From JACDDK01 sp038198445 (GTDB lineage Bacteria > Actinomycetota > Rubrobacteria > Rubrobacterales > Rubrobacteraceae): 64,000 bases of DNA. Shown in pieces: positions 42,431-51,771 of the stretch. The number at the start of each line of letters is the position of its first letter. Positions within the stretch are counted from its first letter, which is position 1. The notes beneath the pieces are model-generated. The model was not told where the DNA came from. It did not search any database and saw only the letters and a program-made list of their open reading frames with translations. Position numbers and translations under genes: made by a program. Where the stretch lies: contig JBBPZZ010000013.1 in assembly GCA_038198445.1 (NCBI GenBank), positions 1 through 64,000 on the forward strand, read 5' to 3'.

Positions 42431-43492
42431 ATGCCGATCAAGCCGCTAGATGTCCGGCGCAAAGAGTTCAAAAATAGCCTCCGGGGCTACGACCAGAACC
42501 AGGTGGACGACTTCCTGGACTCGGTCGCCGACGAGTTCGAGCGCACCTATACCGACAACGTGAGGATGCGCGATGAGATCTCCAACCTCCGCGAACGTTT
42601 GGACCAGTTCGAGGACCTGGAGGGTTCGATCCAGTCCGCACTTATTCACGCGGAGCAGGCCGCTAAAGACCTCCGCGAGAGCGCCAAGCGCGAGGCGGAC
42701 ACCCTGCGTGAGAGCGCCAAGCGCGAGGCGGAGTTGACCGTCCGCGAGGCGCAGAGCCGCTCGCACCAGATGCTCGCGGATTCTTCGAGCCGCATCGATC
42801 GGGTGCAGGAGTCGTATGAGGCGCTGCGCGAGGCGAAGCAGAAATTCGCCTCGGAGTTCCGCTACCTGCTCCACAGTTACCTCGAAGTCATGGACAACGC
42901 GGACGTGGCTACGGCCAAAGAGATCGAATCCTCCCTCCGCGACCGACTGGATACGGAGTCCATCGCCCTGGTTCACGAAGCCGCCGCCCACGAAGAGAGC
43001 CCCGCCGCCGAGACTTCCGATGCGGAAGCCGTGGATCAGGAGACCAGCGAACCTGTCCCACACGAGGATGGTGAGCAGGACGGCGGATACGAGGAGACCC
43101 CGTCTCCAGAGCCATCCACGCACCACGATGCCGATGCCACGCAGCCGTTCGTAATGCAGAGTACGGATGAGACTTCCGAGCAGGGTACCTCCGAGATCGA
43201 GCAGCAGACAGAGGAGCCGGCCGAGGTGGAAGCCGTGGAAACGGATGCCGTGGAGGCTGAGGAACCGGAGATAGAGCCCGCAAGCGCCCGGAACGACGTG
43301 GACCACGAAACAGTCGTGTCCGAGTCCCCGGCGGTGGAGGAGGTTGACCGGGAGGAGCCTGGCCTTTCCTCCGAGGAGCGCTCCAACGAGTTCTTTGACC
43401 GGGGCGGCGAGGAACAGCAGCCAGCTCCCAAGCAGGAAGAAGAGGACAACAGGATCTTCCGCGCCAGCCGCTTCCTGCGTCGGCGTGGCTGA
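42431..43492 (+). CDS. divIVA: DivIVA-type polar/septal coiled-coil protein with acidic tail
   Basis: 353 residues. The N-terminal DivIVA domain (PLDVRRKEFKNSLRGYDQNQVDDFLD) senses curved membrane, then a coiled coil with an 11-residue tandem repeat (RESAKREADTL, RESAKREAELT; 33-bp DNA repeat at 42671-42732). From about 185 the chain is a long acidic, low-complexity region, closing with a basic RIFRASRFLRRRG. In actinomycetes DivIVA (Wag31) directs polar growth; here it sits behind sepF and yggT as in the classic cluster. Confidence 0.92.
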   Translation: MPIKPLDVRRKEFKNSLRGYDQNQVDDFLDSVADEFERTYTDNVRMRDEISNLRERLDQFEDLEGSIQSALIHAEQAAKDLRESAKREADTLRESAKREAELTVREAQSRSHQMLADSSSRIDRVQESYEALREAKQKFASEFRYLLHSYLEVMDNADVATAKEIESSLRDRLDTESIALVHEAAAHEESPAAETSDAEAVDQETSEPVPHEDGEQDGGYEETPSPEPSTHHDADATQPFVMQSTDETSEQGTSEIEQQTEEPAEVEAVETDAVEAEEPEIEPASARNDVDHETVVSESPAVEEVDREEPGLSSEERSNEFFDRGGEEQQPAPKQEEEDNRIFRASRFLRRRG

Positions 43493-43790
43493 GGGATACG
43501 TCAGGTCCATCAAAGAGGGAACGCTCCTCGACTTGCGGGTTTCTCCCGGCGCGAAGAGCAGTTCCATAGAGGGGGCTTACGGAGTCGCCCTCAAGGTAAG
43601 AGTCGCCGCCCCTCCAGCGGATGGAAAGGCCAACGAAGAGCTCAAGCGGTTTCTGGCGAGGCTAATCGGGGTCGCGCTTTCGGACATCGAGTTGATTAAA
43701 GGTTTCTCCAGCCGGGATAAGTCTTTATTGATCCGGGATACCAGCGAGGAAGTAGTCCTCGGCGCCTTCCCGGCTTACGCCGGGCGATGA
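43485..43790 (+). CDS. DUF167 (YggU-like) protein
   Basis: 101 residues from the GTG at 43485, overlapping divIVA by 8 bases. DUF167 fold: LLDLRVSPGAKSSSIEG, VALKVRVAAPPADGKANEEL, LIGVALSDIELIKGFSSRDKSLLI. Function unknown. The yggT-divIVA-DUF167 order occurs elsewhere. Confidence 0.85.
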   Translation: MAEGYVRSIKEGTLLDLRVSPGAKSSSIEGAYGVALKVRVAAPPADGKANEELKRFLARLIGVALSDIELIKGFSSRDKSLLIRDTSEEVVLGAFPAYAGR

Positions 43791-43793
43791 AAC

Positions 43794-44687
43794 TTGGAGC
43801 TGCGTAGTTTCGAGGTAAGTCCCGCGGAATTCGGAGAGAGGATCGACCGGCTCGCGTCGCGCCGCCTGGACCTCAGCCGGAGCGCGGTGCAACGTCTTAT
43901 CTCGGACGGCATGTTGCTCGTCGGCGGAGAAGAGGTGACGCCGTCGTACAAAGCGCGGCCCTCGGACCTCATCGAAGTTAGTCTGCCGGACGAAGAACTG
44001 AAGCCCGAGGATATAGACGTCCCTATCGTCTTCGAGGACGAGCACCTCATGGTGGTGGACAAGCCCGCTGGTCTCGTCGTACATCCCGGCGCCGGTAACC
44101 CATCGGGAACACTGGTGAACGCGCTGCTGAACAGGGACATCGCCGGTGGTGACGACCCGATGCGGCCCGGAGTGGTTCATCGTCTGGACCGGGATACGTC
44201 CGGGCTGATGGCGCTTGCAAAAGGAGAACCGGTGTACTCGGGGCTGGTCTCTATGCTGGCGGAGCGGCGTGTTCGGCGTGTCTACCGGGCGGTCGTGGTA
44301 GGAGAGGGGTTGCCGGAGACCGGGACGGTCGACTCGCCGGTCGGACGGGATCCCATGAACCCTACGCTGATGGCCGCGGGCATCGGTAAGCAGGCGATCA
44401 CGCACTTCGAGGTCCTGCGCGAAGCCGCCGGGCATACGATGCTGCGGGTGCGGCTCGAAACGGGGCGGACGCATCAGATCCGGGTTCACCTTTCGGCCAT
44501 CGGCTATCCTGTCTACGCGGACCCGCTCTATGGCGAGTCGGCGCCGGCCCGCAGGCTCTGGCTGCACGCGGAGCGGCTCGGCTTCACCCATCCGGTAACT
44601 GGCAAGACGATGGATTTCGAGACTTCTATCCCGGAAGACCTGCGGGAATCGGCGCTTGGGCTTGACGGCTCGTTCGCACTCTGGTAG
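43794..44687 (+). CDS. rluD: RluA-family 23S rRNA pseudouridine synthase
   Basis: 297 residues, TTG start. An N-terminal S4 RNA-binding domain (RLDLSRSAVQRLISDGMLLVGGE) is followed by the catalytic domain with VVDKPAGLVVHPG, HRLDRDTSGL (catalytic Asp) and LETGRTHQIRVHL. The presence of S4 and length fit RluD, which modifies helix 69. lspA, often between divIVA and this gene, is missing. Confidence 0.9.
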   Translation: MELRSFEVSPAEFGERIDRLASRRLDLSRSAVQRLISDGMLLVGGEEVTPSYKARPSDLIEVSLPDEELKPEDIDVPIVFEDEHLMVVDKPAGLVVHPGAGNPSGTLVNALLNRDIAGGDDPMRPGVVHRLDRDTSGLMALAKGEPVYSGLVSMLAERRVRRVYRAVVVGEGLPETGTVDSPVGRDPMNPTLMAAGIGKQAITHFEVLREAAGHTMLRVRLETGRTHQIRVHLSAIGYPVYADPLYGESAPARRLWLHAERLGFTHPVTGKTMDFETSIPEDLRESALGLDGSFALW

Positions 44688-44710
44688 CTTCACCCCCAAC
44701 GAGATAACCA

Positions 44711-44742
44711 ACCTTTAACGGCGTCCCGTGAGGCGCGAAGGA
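44711..44742 (+). promoter_or_regulatory. PyrR-binding hairpin covering the pyrR ribosome site
   Basis: The loop TCCCGTGAGG (44724-44733) matches the PyrR recognition core of Bacillus and Mycobacterium leaders (TCC-N-G-N-GAGG). It is closed by GCG/CGC (44721-44723, 44734-44736) and by CCTT (44712-44715) pairing with AAGG (44738-44741), which is part of the AAGGAGG ribosome site of pyrR. UMP-bound PyrR would stabilise the hairpin and block translation. Confidence 0.7.
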
Positions 44743-44753
44743 GGTAAAGGGGC

Positions 44754-45308
44754 TTGGCCCGCTCAAGTATTCACGAGCACGCGCGTGCGCAGGTGCTCAC
44801 CGCCGACGGACTCAACCGTTCGTTACGCCGCATCTCCCACGAAATACTCGAAAGAAACGCCACTGACCTGGACGATCTCGCCCTCGTCGGGGTGTTGACG
44901 CGCGGCGTGCCGCTGGCGCGCAGGATCTCAGACAACATCCGGGAGTTCGAGGGGTTGGATATACCGGTTGGCTCTCTGGACATTACGCTCCACCGCGACG
45001 ACCTGCACGGCGAGGAAGCAACGCTCCACGGCAGCCACATACCGTTCGAGGTGACAGGGCGCACTATAGTTCTCGTGGACGACGTGCTCTACACGGGCCG
45101 CACGGCGCGGGCCGCGATGGACGCCCTGCTGGAGTTGGGAAGACCGGCCGCTGTACGGCTGGCGATACTCATCGACCGGGGACACAGGGAACTGCCGATC
45201 CGGGCCGATTACGTCGGCAAGAACGTGCCGACCGCCCGCGACGAGCGGGTGAGCGTGTACCTGGCCGAGACTGATGGGGAGGATGGGGTGATCACCGTTG
45301 CGGAGTAG
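44754..45308 (+). CDS. pyrR: PyrR, pyrimidine operon regulator
   Basis: 184 residues, TTG start 9 bases after GGAGG. Phosphoribosyltransferase fold with the PRPP loop VLVDDVLYTGRTARAAMDAL (DDVLYTGRT), RRISHEILE near the start and LAILIDRGHRELPI. It binds pyr leader RNA in response to UMP and often has weak uracil phosphoribosyltransferase activity. It heads the pyr operon and overlaps pyrB by 11 bases. Confidence 0.95.
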   Translation: MARSSIHEHARAQVLTADGLNRSLRRISHEILERNATDLDDLALVGVLTRGVPLARRISDNIREFEGLDIPVGSLDITLHRDDLHGEEATLHGSHIPFEVTGRTIVLVDDVLYTGRTARAAMDALLELGRPAAVRLAILIDRGHRELPIRADYVGKNVPTARDERVSVYLAETDGEDGVITVAE

Positions 45309-46215
45309 AAATTTCCTTACCCTGGAGAACGTTGAGCACAACGAGCTTCGGGAAGTCCTGGCCCTGGCCCGCGCCCATGCGAGCGGACGCCTCGGGCGTC
45401 CGCTCGTCGGGAAGACGGTCTGCATGGCCTTCTTCGAATCCTCGACCCGGACGGCGGTCTCCTTTGAGCTTGCGGCGAGGCGGTGCGGGGCGGATGTGAT
45501 CTCCCTCTCCGAAAAAGGCTCGTCCATCTCCAAGGGCGAGTCTCTTATAGACACCGTAGTGACCCTCGACCGTCTTGGCGCTGACGCCCTGGTGCTCCGC
45601 CACCCGGCCGCCGGAGCATCCGCGCTCGCCGCCCGGCACACCGCGGCAGCCATCATCAACGCCGGCGACGGTTGCGGACAGCATCCGACCCAGGCCCTGC
45701 TCGACCTCCACGCCCTGAGCGAGGCCGTCGGCGGCTTCGACGAACTGGAAAGCCGCCGCGTCGCCATAGCGGGAGACATCCTGCACAGCCGGGTAGCGCG
45801 CAGCGTCATCCCCGCCTTCCGGGCCGCCGGAATGGAGGTTGCCATCGTGGCACCGCGCACGCTGCTGCCGCGCGAAGTCGAGTCCTGGGGACTTCCGGTG
45901 CTGGATTCGGTGGACGGCGCGCTCGACTGGGGGGCGGAAGTCTTGTACCTGCTGCGCCTCCAGAAAGAGCGGATGACCGGCGCCCGAATCCCTTCCGTCG
46001 GCGAATATGCCCGGTTCTACGGGGTTTCGAGGAGGCATTTGCATAGCGGAATACTGGTCATGCACCCTGGACCCGTCAACCGGGGAGTCGAGATCTCCGG
46101 TGACGTAGTGCTGGATGGGGCGTCCCTGATCCCGGACCAGGTCGCCGCCGGAATCGCCGTCCGCTCCGCCGTCCTTACCCTCGCCACGGGTGCCGCCCAC
46201 GAGGTAGCAGCTTGA
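45298..46215 (+). CDS. pyrB: Aspartate carbamoyltransferase catalytic subunit
   Basis: 305 residues, TTG start. Carbamoyl-phosphate loop FFESSTRTAVSFE, GSSISKGES, GDGCGQHPTQALLDL and the HPGPVNRGVEI end. Catalyses the committed step of pyrimidine synthesis. No pyrI regulatory subunit is present; control probably comes from PyrR. Confidence 0.96.
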   Translation: MRSRNFLTLENVEHNELREVLALARAHASGRLGRPLVGKTVCMAFFESSTRTAVSFELAARRCGADVISLSEKGSSISKGESLIDTVVTLDRLGADALVLRHPAAGASALAARHTAAAIINAGDGCGQHPTQALLDLHALSEAVGGFDELESRRVAIAGDILHSRVARSVIPAFRAAGMEVAIVAPRTLLPREVESWGLPVLDSVDGALDWGAEVLYLLRLQKERMTGARIPSVGEYARFYGVSRRHLHSGILVMHPGPVNRGVEISGDVVLDGASLIPDQVAAGIAVRSAVLTLATGAAHEVAA

Positions 46216-47513
46216 ACGGACGTACCAACGAGCTTGTAATCCGGCACGCTCACGTCCTGGACCCCGGCGCGGGGCTCAATGAAGTTACGGACGTCCGTAT
46301 CTCCAACGGCCACATAGCCGAGGTAGGCAACGACCTGCGCGGGTTGCGCGAGTTGGACGTCGACGGCCTGCATCTCTTCCCAGGCTTCGTGGACGTTCAT
46401 GCCCACTGGCGGACGCCGGGCCGTGAGGACGAGGAGACGATAGAGAGCGGTTCGGCGGCGGCGGCGGCGGGCGGGTTCACCGGCGTCGTGATGATGCCGA
46501 ATACAGACCCCATCGTGGACAGGCCGGTAATCGTGAGCGGTCTCATGCGCCGCATCGAGAACGAGTCGAGGGTTCGGACCTACATATCGGCTGCCCTGCA
46601 CGAGGGGCTCCGGGGCGAGCGGCTGACGGAGATGCGCCTTCTAAAGGAGGCCGGCGCGTTCTGCGTGTCAGATGACGGGCTTGGGACGGCTTCGGCGGGG
46701 GTGCTAAGGAACGGGATGCTCTACGCCAGGTCCGCCGGGCTGCCAGTGATCCTGCACTGCGAAGACCACACGCTCGCAACGGGCGTCGTCCACGATGGGG
46801 CCGCCGCGGCCCTCGCCGGAATTCCGGGCTCACCCGCGAGCGCCGAAGACGCGGCGACGGCTACGGCCTTGATCCTGGCCGCCGAGACCGGGGCGAAGGT
46901 ACACATCACCCACGTCAGCACCGCTCTCTCTGCGGCGCTCGTCGCGTTCTTCAAGCAGCGCGCCGACGTGACGGGCGACACCACCCCGCATCACCTGACC
47001 CTCACCGACGAGCTGGTCGGCACGCTCGATGGGATGTACCGGGTCAACCCGCCACTGCGTCCCGACGATGACCGGATCGGGGTGGGAGAGGCGCTGCGGG
47101 ACGGAGTCCTGGACTTCGTGGCGACGGATCACGCGCCACACGCCTCCGAGGAGAAAGAGCTTCCCTTTGAGGAAGCCGCTCCCGGTTTCCTCGGTCACGA
47201 GACGGCCTTCTCCGCGCTCTACACAGAGCTTGTAACGAGCGGCAAGCTCTCGCTGCCGCGGCTGATCGAGGCCATGTCCTGTGCGCCCGGTAGGTGGGTC
47301 GGGACCGGGGGGAGCATCTCCGCCGGTGCTCCGGCGGAGATGGCGCTCGTGGACCTCTCGGAGGAGTGGACGGTGAGCCGGGAGAGCCTCCTCAGCCAGT
47401 CCGCCAACTCCCCTTATCTGGGACGGAGGCTGACGGGGCGGGTCGTGGGTACTATAGTTGATGGAGAGTTGATGCACGACAGAACAGGAGCGAGATTTGG
47501 AGTACGGGCCTAG
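46212..47513 (+). CDS. pyrC: Dihydroorotase (type I)
   Basis: 433 residues, TTG start overlapping the pyrB stop. Metal motif DVHAHWRTPG, GFTGVVMMPNT, HCED, ITHVS and the DFVATDHAPH segment of the cyclic amidohydrolase family. Cyclises carbamoyl-aspartate to dihydroorotate. It overlaps carA by 17 bases. Confidence 0.95.
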   Translation: MNGRTNELVIRHAHVLDPGAGLNEVTDVRISNGHIAEVGNDLRGLRELDVDGLHLFPGFVDVHAHWRTPGREDEETIESGSAAAAAGGFTGVVMMPNTDPIVDRPVIVSGLMRRIENESRVRTYISAALHEGLRGERLTEMRLLKEAGAFCVSDDGLGTASAGVLRNGMLYARSAGLPVILHCEDHTLATGVVHDGAAAALAGIPGSPASAEDAATATALILAAETGAKVHITHVSTALSAALVAFFKQRADVTGDTTPHHLTLTDELVGTLDGMYRVNPPLRPDDDRIGVGEALRDGVLDFVATDHAPHASEEKELPFEEAAPGFLGHETAFSALYTELVTSGKLSLPRLIEAMSCAPGRWVGTGGSISAGAPAEMALVDLSEEWTVSRESLLSQSANSPYLGRRLTGRVVGTIVDGELMHDRTGARFGVRA

Positions 47514-48603
47514 AAAGGCCACGGTCGTCCTGGAAGATGGGGCGGTCTTCGAAGGCAAGACCTTCGCCGGAGAGGGCGAGGTTTCCGGCGAAGTGGTGTT
47601 CACGACCAGCATGGTCGGCTATCAGGAGACGATCACCGACCCTTCGTATCGAGGTCAGATCCTCCTCTTTACCTACCCCCTCATAGGGAACTACGGAATC
47701 ATCCCCGGCGACGAGGAGTCCCATAAGGTTCAATCCGCCGCTGTACTGGTCCGCGAGTACACGCCGTACCACAGCAACTGGGCGAGTGAACGGTCTCTGG
47801 CCTCGCTTCTAGAGAGTTCCGGCGTCATGGGCATCGAGGGGATAGACACCCGCGCGCTCACCCGGCACCTGCGCGATAGGGGTGCGATGCGCGGGGTGAT
47901 CTCCACCGTCGAGCACGACCTTGAAGCCCTCCGCGAGAAGGCGAACGCCCACCCCTCGATGGTCGGTCTGGACCTGGCCTCCACCAGTTCCGAGCTTACC
48001 GAGCCGACGCTCCTTCCGGCCTACGGCGAGGAGCTTTGCAGGGTCGCCGCCGTGGATTACGGTGTGAAAAGCTCCATCTACAAGGAGCTTCGCAGCCGCG
48101 GCGCCGCGGTCCTCGCCATGCCCGGCTCGACCAGCGCCGAGGAGATCCTGGAGTCCGGCCCCGACGGCCTCTTCCTCTCCAACGGTCCGGGTGACCCGGC
48201 GGCCCTGAACGAGGCGGTACGTGCTCTTCGTCCCGTCCTCGGCGAAGTCCCGACGTTTGGGATCTGCCTTGGACACCAGCTACTCGGCCTCGCCCTGGAC
48301 TGCGAGACTTACAAGATGCCGTTCGGACATCACGGCGCCAATCATCCGGTTCGCAACCTGAACACCGGACGGATCGAGATAACCTCCCAGAACCACGGCT
48401 TCGCCGTGCGCGAAGAGACTCTTCCAGACGGCGTCGAACTGACCCACCGCAACCTCTACGACGGCACGGTCGAAGGCATCGCAAGCCCTGAGCTGCACGC
48501 CTGGAGCGTACAGTACCATCCCGAGTCGAGCCCCGGTCCCCGCGACTCCGGTTACCTCTTCGACGAGTTCGTGAATGCCATCTCGGCGAAGGCGAGGGCG
48601 TAA
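47497..48603 (+). CDS. carA: Carbamoyl-phosphate synthase small subunit
   Basis: 368 residues, TTG start. N-terminal CPSase domain (LEDGAVFEGKTF, SMVGYQETITDPSYRGQIL) and a class I glutaminase with nucleophile C257 (GICLGHQLLGL) and the C-terminal HPESSPGP. Supplies ammonia to CarB. Confidence 0.96.
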   Translation: MEYGPRKATVVLEDGAVFEGKTFAGEGEVSGEVVFTTSMVGYQETITDPSYRGQILLFTYPLIGNYGIIPGDEESHKVQSAAVLVREYTPYHSNWASERSLASLLESSGVMGIEGIDTRALTRHLRDRGAMRGVISTVEHDLEALREKANAHPSMVGLDLASTSSELTEPTLLPAYGEELCRVAAVDYGVKSSIYKELRSRGAAVLAMPGSTSAEEILESGPDGLFLSNGPGDPAALNEAVRALRPVLGEVPTFGICLGHQLLGLALDCETYKMPFGHHGANHPVRNLNTGRIEITSQNHGFAVREETLPDGVELTHRNLYDGTVEGIASPELHAWSVQYHPESSPGPRDSGYLFDEFVNAISAKARA

Positions 48604-48606
48604 GTC

Positions 48607-51600
48607 TTGCCGCGCCGCGACGACATCACGAGCATCCTTATCGTAGGATCCGGGCCAATCGTTATCGGGCAGGCGGCCGAGTTCGATTACTCCGGGACCC
48701 AGGCTTGCCGCGCGCTGCGTGACGAGGGTTACCGCGTCATCCTGGTCAACTCGAACCCCGCCACCATCATGACGGACCCCGAGGTCGCCGACGCCACCTA
48801 CGTCGAACCCCTCACCGTGGAGACGGTCGCGGAGATCATCCGCCGCGAACGCCCCGACGCCCTGCTCCCGACCCTCGGCGGTCAGACCGCCCTGAACCTG
48901 ACTATCGAACTGCACGAGGCCGGCATCCTGGACGACTACGACGTCGAGATACTCGGCGCATCCATAGAGTCCATCCATAAGGCCGAAGACCGCCAACTCT
49001 TCCGCGATGCGATGGACCGTATCGGACTGAAGGTCCCCGAGAGCCGCGTCGTGGAGCGCCTGGAAGAAGCCGAAGCCCTGGCCGACCGCATAGGTTTTCC
49101 GCTCATCATCCGTCCGAGCTTCACCCTCGGCGGCAAGGGCGGCGCCACGGCAAACGACCACCGCGAGCTTCGCCGCGCCATCCAGGAGGGTCTCGACGCG
49201 AGCCCCGTAAAGAGCGTCCTGGTCGAGAAGAGCGTCTCCGGCTGGAAAGAGTTCGAGCTTGAAGTGATGCGCGATCTCTCCGACAATGTAGTCATCATCT
49301 GTTCCATCGAAAACGTCGACCCGATGGGCGTCCACACCGGCGACTCAATAACCGTCGCCCCCGCCCAAACCCTCTCTGACCGCCAGTACCAGACCCTCCG
49401 CAGCGCCTCTATACGCATAATACGCGAAATAGGCGTGCAGACGGGAGGATCCAACATCCAGTTCGCGGTGGACCCGGAGAGTGAAGAGTTCTACGTGATC
49501 GAGATGAACCCGCGCGTTAGCCGGAGCAGCGCGCTGGCGAGCAAGGCGACGGGATTCCCGATCGCCAAGATCGCCGCGAAGCTCGCCGTCGGATACGCGC
49601 TAGATGAGATCCCAAACGACATCACCAGCGCTACCCCGGCCTCCTTCGAACCAGCCCTCGACTACGTCGTGACCAAGATACCGCGCTTCGCCTTCGAGAA
49701 GTTCCCCGGCGCCGCGCCCCGGCTCACGACCCGGATGCACTCCGTCGGAGAGGTCATGGCTATAGGCCGGACGTTTACGGAGAGCCTTCTGAAAGCTATG
49801 GCTTCACTAGAGGTAGAGCCCAGAGATATAACCCTGAGTTTAGACGAGCCGAACCCGTACAGGGTCTTCGCCATCTTCGACGCGCTGAGGCGGGGGATGG
49901 ACATACCCCAGATCTTCGAGAAGACGCGCATAGACCCGTTTTTCATCGCCTCCATAGCCAGGATCGTGGCCGCGGAGGGTTCGATCTCCGGCGTCCTCGA
50001 TTCCGAGGAGTTGCGCGAGCTAAAGCGGATCGGTCTACCGGATGAGGCTATCGCATCCGCGTCTGGCGCTTCTACCGAGGTGGTACGCGGCGTTCGTCAG
50101 GCTCTCGGCATATCGCCGACTTACAAGGCCGTCGATACCTGCGCCGGTGAGTTTCCCGCCCGCACGCCGTACTACTACTCGACCTACGAGAGCGAGGATG
50201 AGGTGGAGCGCGGCGATAACCCCTCGGTCGTGGTCCTCGGCAGCGGTCCGAACCGTATCGGACAGGGAATCGAGTTCGACTACGCCTGCGTCCACGCGAG
50301 CTACGCCATCAAGGAGTACGGCTACGACGCCGTGATGGTCAACTCAAACCCGGAGACCGTCTCCACGGACTACGATACCTCTACGCGCCTCTACTTCGAG
50401 CCGCTCTCCGCCGAGTACGTGATGGAAGTTCTGCGCCGAGAGAAGCCGGAGGGTGTGATCCTCCAGTTCGGAGGCCAGAGCCCGCTGAAGCTGGCACACG
50501 AGCTCCAGAAGGCGGGGGCCAGGATCCTCGGCACCTCTCCCGATGCCATAGATCTGGCGGAGGACCGCTCCCGCTTCGGACGCCTGTTGACGGAACTCGG
50601 CATCCCGCACCCGCGCTTCGGCGCCGCGATGTCGCCCGAGGAAGCGCGGCATGTAGCCGAGGACCTCGGATATCCGGTCGTCGTTCGTCCTTCATACGTC
50701 CTGGGCGGGCGCCGCATGGAGATCGTCTACAGTAGAGAAGACCTCGACTTCTACCTGAAGTCGAACGTGGATACGAGCCCCGAGCACCCAACCCTCATTG
50801 ATGAGTTCATGGAGGACTACATAGAGGTCGACGTGGACGCCGTCTCGGATGGAGAAGACGTATACGTGGGCGGGATCATGGAGCACGTCGAAGAGGCCGG
50901 GGTTCACTCCGGGGATTCATCGTGCGTCACGCCGCCGATAACCATCCACCGGGCGTTGGTCGAGCGCATAGAGGACTATACCCGGCAATTGGCCCGCGGC
51001 ATCGGGGTGGTGGGCCTGATGAACGTGCAGTACGTGGTGCGGGGGGACGACGTGCTTGTTATCGAATGTAACCCGCGTGCATCCCGCACCGTGCCATTTA
51101 TCTCTAAGGCCACCGGGGTGCCGCTGGCGAAGGTGGCGACGCGGGTGCTGCTCGGGGAGACGCTGAGGGATATGCGGCTTGGTGGGACGACGAACGGACG
51201 TTTCAGCGTAAAGGCGCCGGTCTTCCCGTTCGACAGGTTCGCGGACGTGGACACGCTGCTCGGGCCGGAGATGCGCTCGACGGGCGAGGCGATGGGGATA
51301 GACCGGACGTTCGGCGGCGCGTTCTCGAAGGCACTGACGGCGGCGGGGCTGAAACTACCCGTTGCGGGCCGGGTGTATATCTCGGTATCCAACCGTGACA
51401 AACGTGCGGCGGTCCTGATCGCGCGGGCGTTCGCGGACCTGGGGTTTGAGATCTCCGGCAGCGAAGGCACGGCGGAGGTACTCAAGAACAACGGGTTGCC
51501 GGTGATGGTGGTACCGAAGATCGGGGAGCTGGGCGAGGACGTGCTCGGTCTGATCGAAGACGGAGGCATAGACTTGATCGTCAACACGCCCTGGGGCCGG

Positions 51601-51771
51601 GGAGCGCGGACAGACGGATATCTGATAAGGCGAAAGGCCCTCATGCACGGCGTCCCCTGCATCACCACCCTGGCGGCAGCCGCGGCCGCCGTGCAGGGCA
51701 TAGAGTCCAGGATACGGGGCGGTATGCAGCAGGTACATTCGCTCCAGGGCCTCTACACCGCGAGAGCGTGA
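48607..51771 (+). CDS. carB: Carbamoyl-phosphate synthase large subunit
   Basis: 1054 residues, TTG start. Two homologous ATP-grasp halves, each with a LVGSGPIVIGQ- or LGSGPNRIGQ-type start (SGPIVIGQAAEFDYSG at about 15; SGPNRIGQGIEFDY at about 545) and SNPET/SNPAT motifs, ending with an MGS-like regulatory domain (VYISVSNRDKRAAV onward). Makes carbamoyl phosphate for pyrimidines and arginine. Confidence 0.97.
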   Translation: MPRRDDITSILIVGSGPIVIGQAAEFDYSGTQACRALRDEGYRVILVNSNPATIMTDPEVADATYVEPLTVETVAEIIRRERPDALLPTLGGQTALNLTIELHEAGILDDYDVEILGASIESIHKAEDRQLFRDAMDRIGLKVPESRVVERLEEAEALADRIGFPLIIRPSFTLGGKGGATANDHRELRRAIQEGLDASPVKSVLVEKSVSGWKEFELEVMRDLSDNVVIICSIENVDPMGVHTGDSITVAPAQTLSDRQYQTLRSASIRIIREIGVQTGGSNIQFAVDPESEEFYVIEMNPRVSRSSALASKATGFPIAKIAAKLAVGYALDEIPNDITSATPASFEPALDYVVTKIPRFAFEKFPGAAPRLTTRMHSVGEVMAIGRTFTESLLKAMASLEVEPRDITLSLDEPNPYRVFAIFDALRRGMDIPQIFEKTRIDPFFIASIARIVAAEGSISGVLDSEELRELKRIGLPDEAIASASGASTEVVRGVRQALGISPTYKAVDTCAGEFPARTPYYYSTYESEDEVERGDNPSVVVLGSGPNRIGQGIEFDYACVHASYAIKEYGYDAVMVNSNPETVSTDYDTSTRLYFEPLSAEYVMEVLRREKPEGVILQFGGQSPLKLAHELQKAGARILGTSPDAIDLAEDRSRFGRLLTELGIPHPRFGAAMSPEEARHVAEDLGYPVVVRPSYVLGGRRMEIVYSREDLDFYLKSNVDTSPEHPTLIDEFMEDYIEVDVDAVSDGEDVYVGGIMEHVEEAGVHSGDSSCVTPPITIHRALVERIEDYTRQLARGIGVVGLMNVQYVVRGDDVLVIECNPRASRTVPFISKATGVPLAKVATRVLLGETLRDMRLGGTTNGRFSVKAPVFPFDRFADVDTLLGPEMRSTGEAMGIDRTFGGAFSKALTAAGLKLPVAGRVYISVSNRDKRAAVLIARAFADLGFEISGSEGTAEVLKNNGLPVMVVPKIGELGEDVLGLIEDGGIDLIVNTPWGRGARTDGYLIRRKALMHGVPCITTLAAAAAAVQGIESRIRGGMQQVHSLQGLYTARA

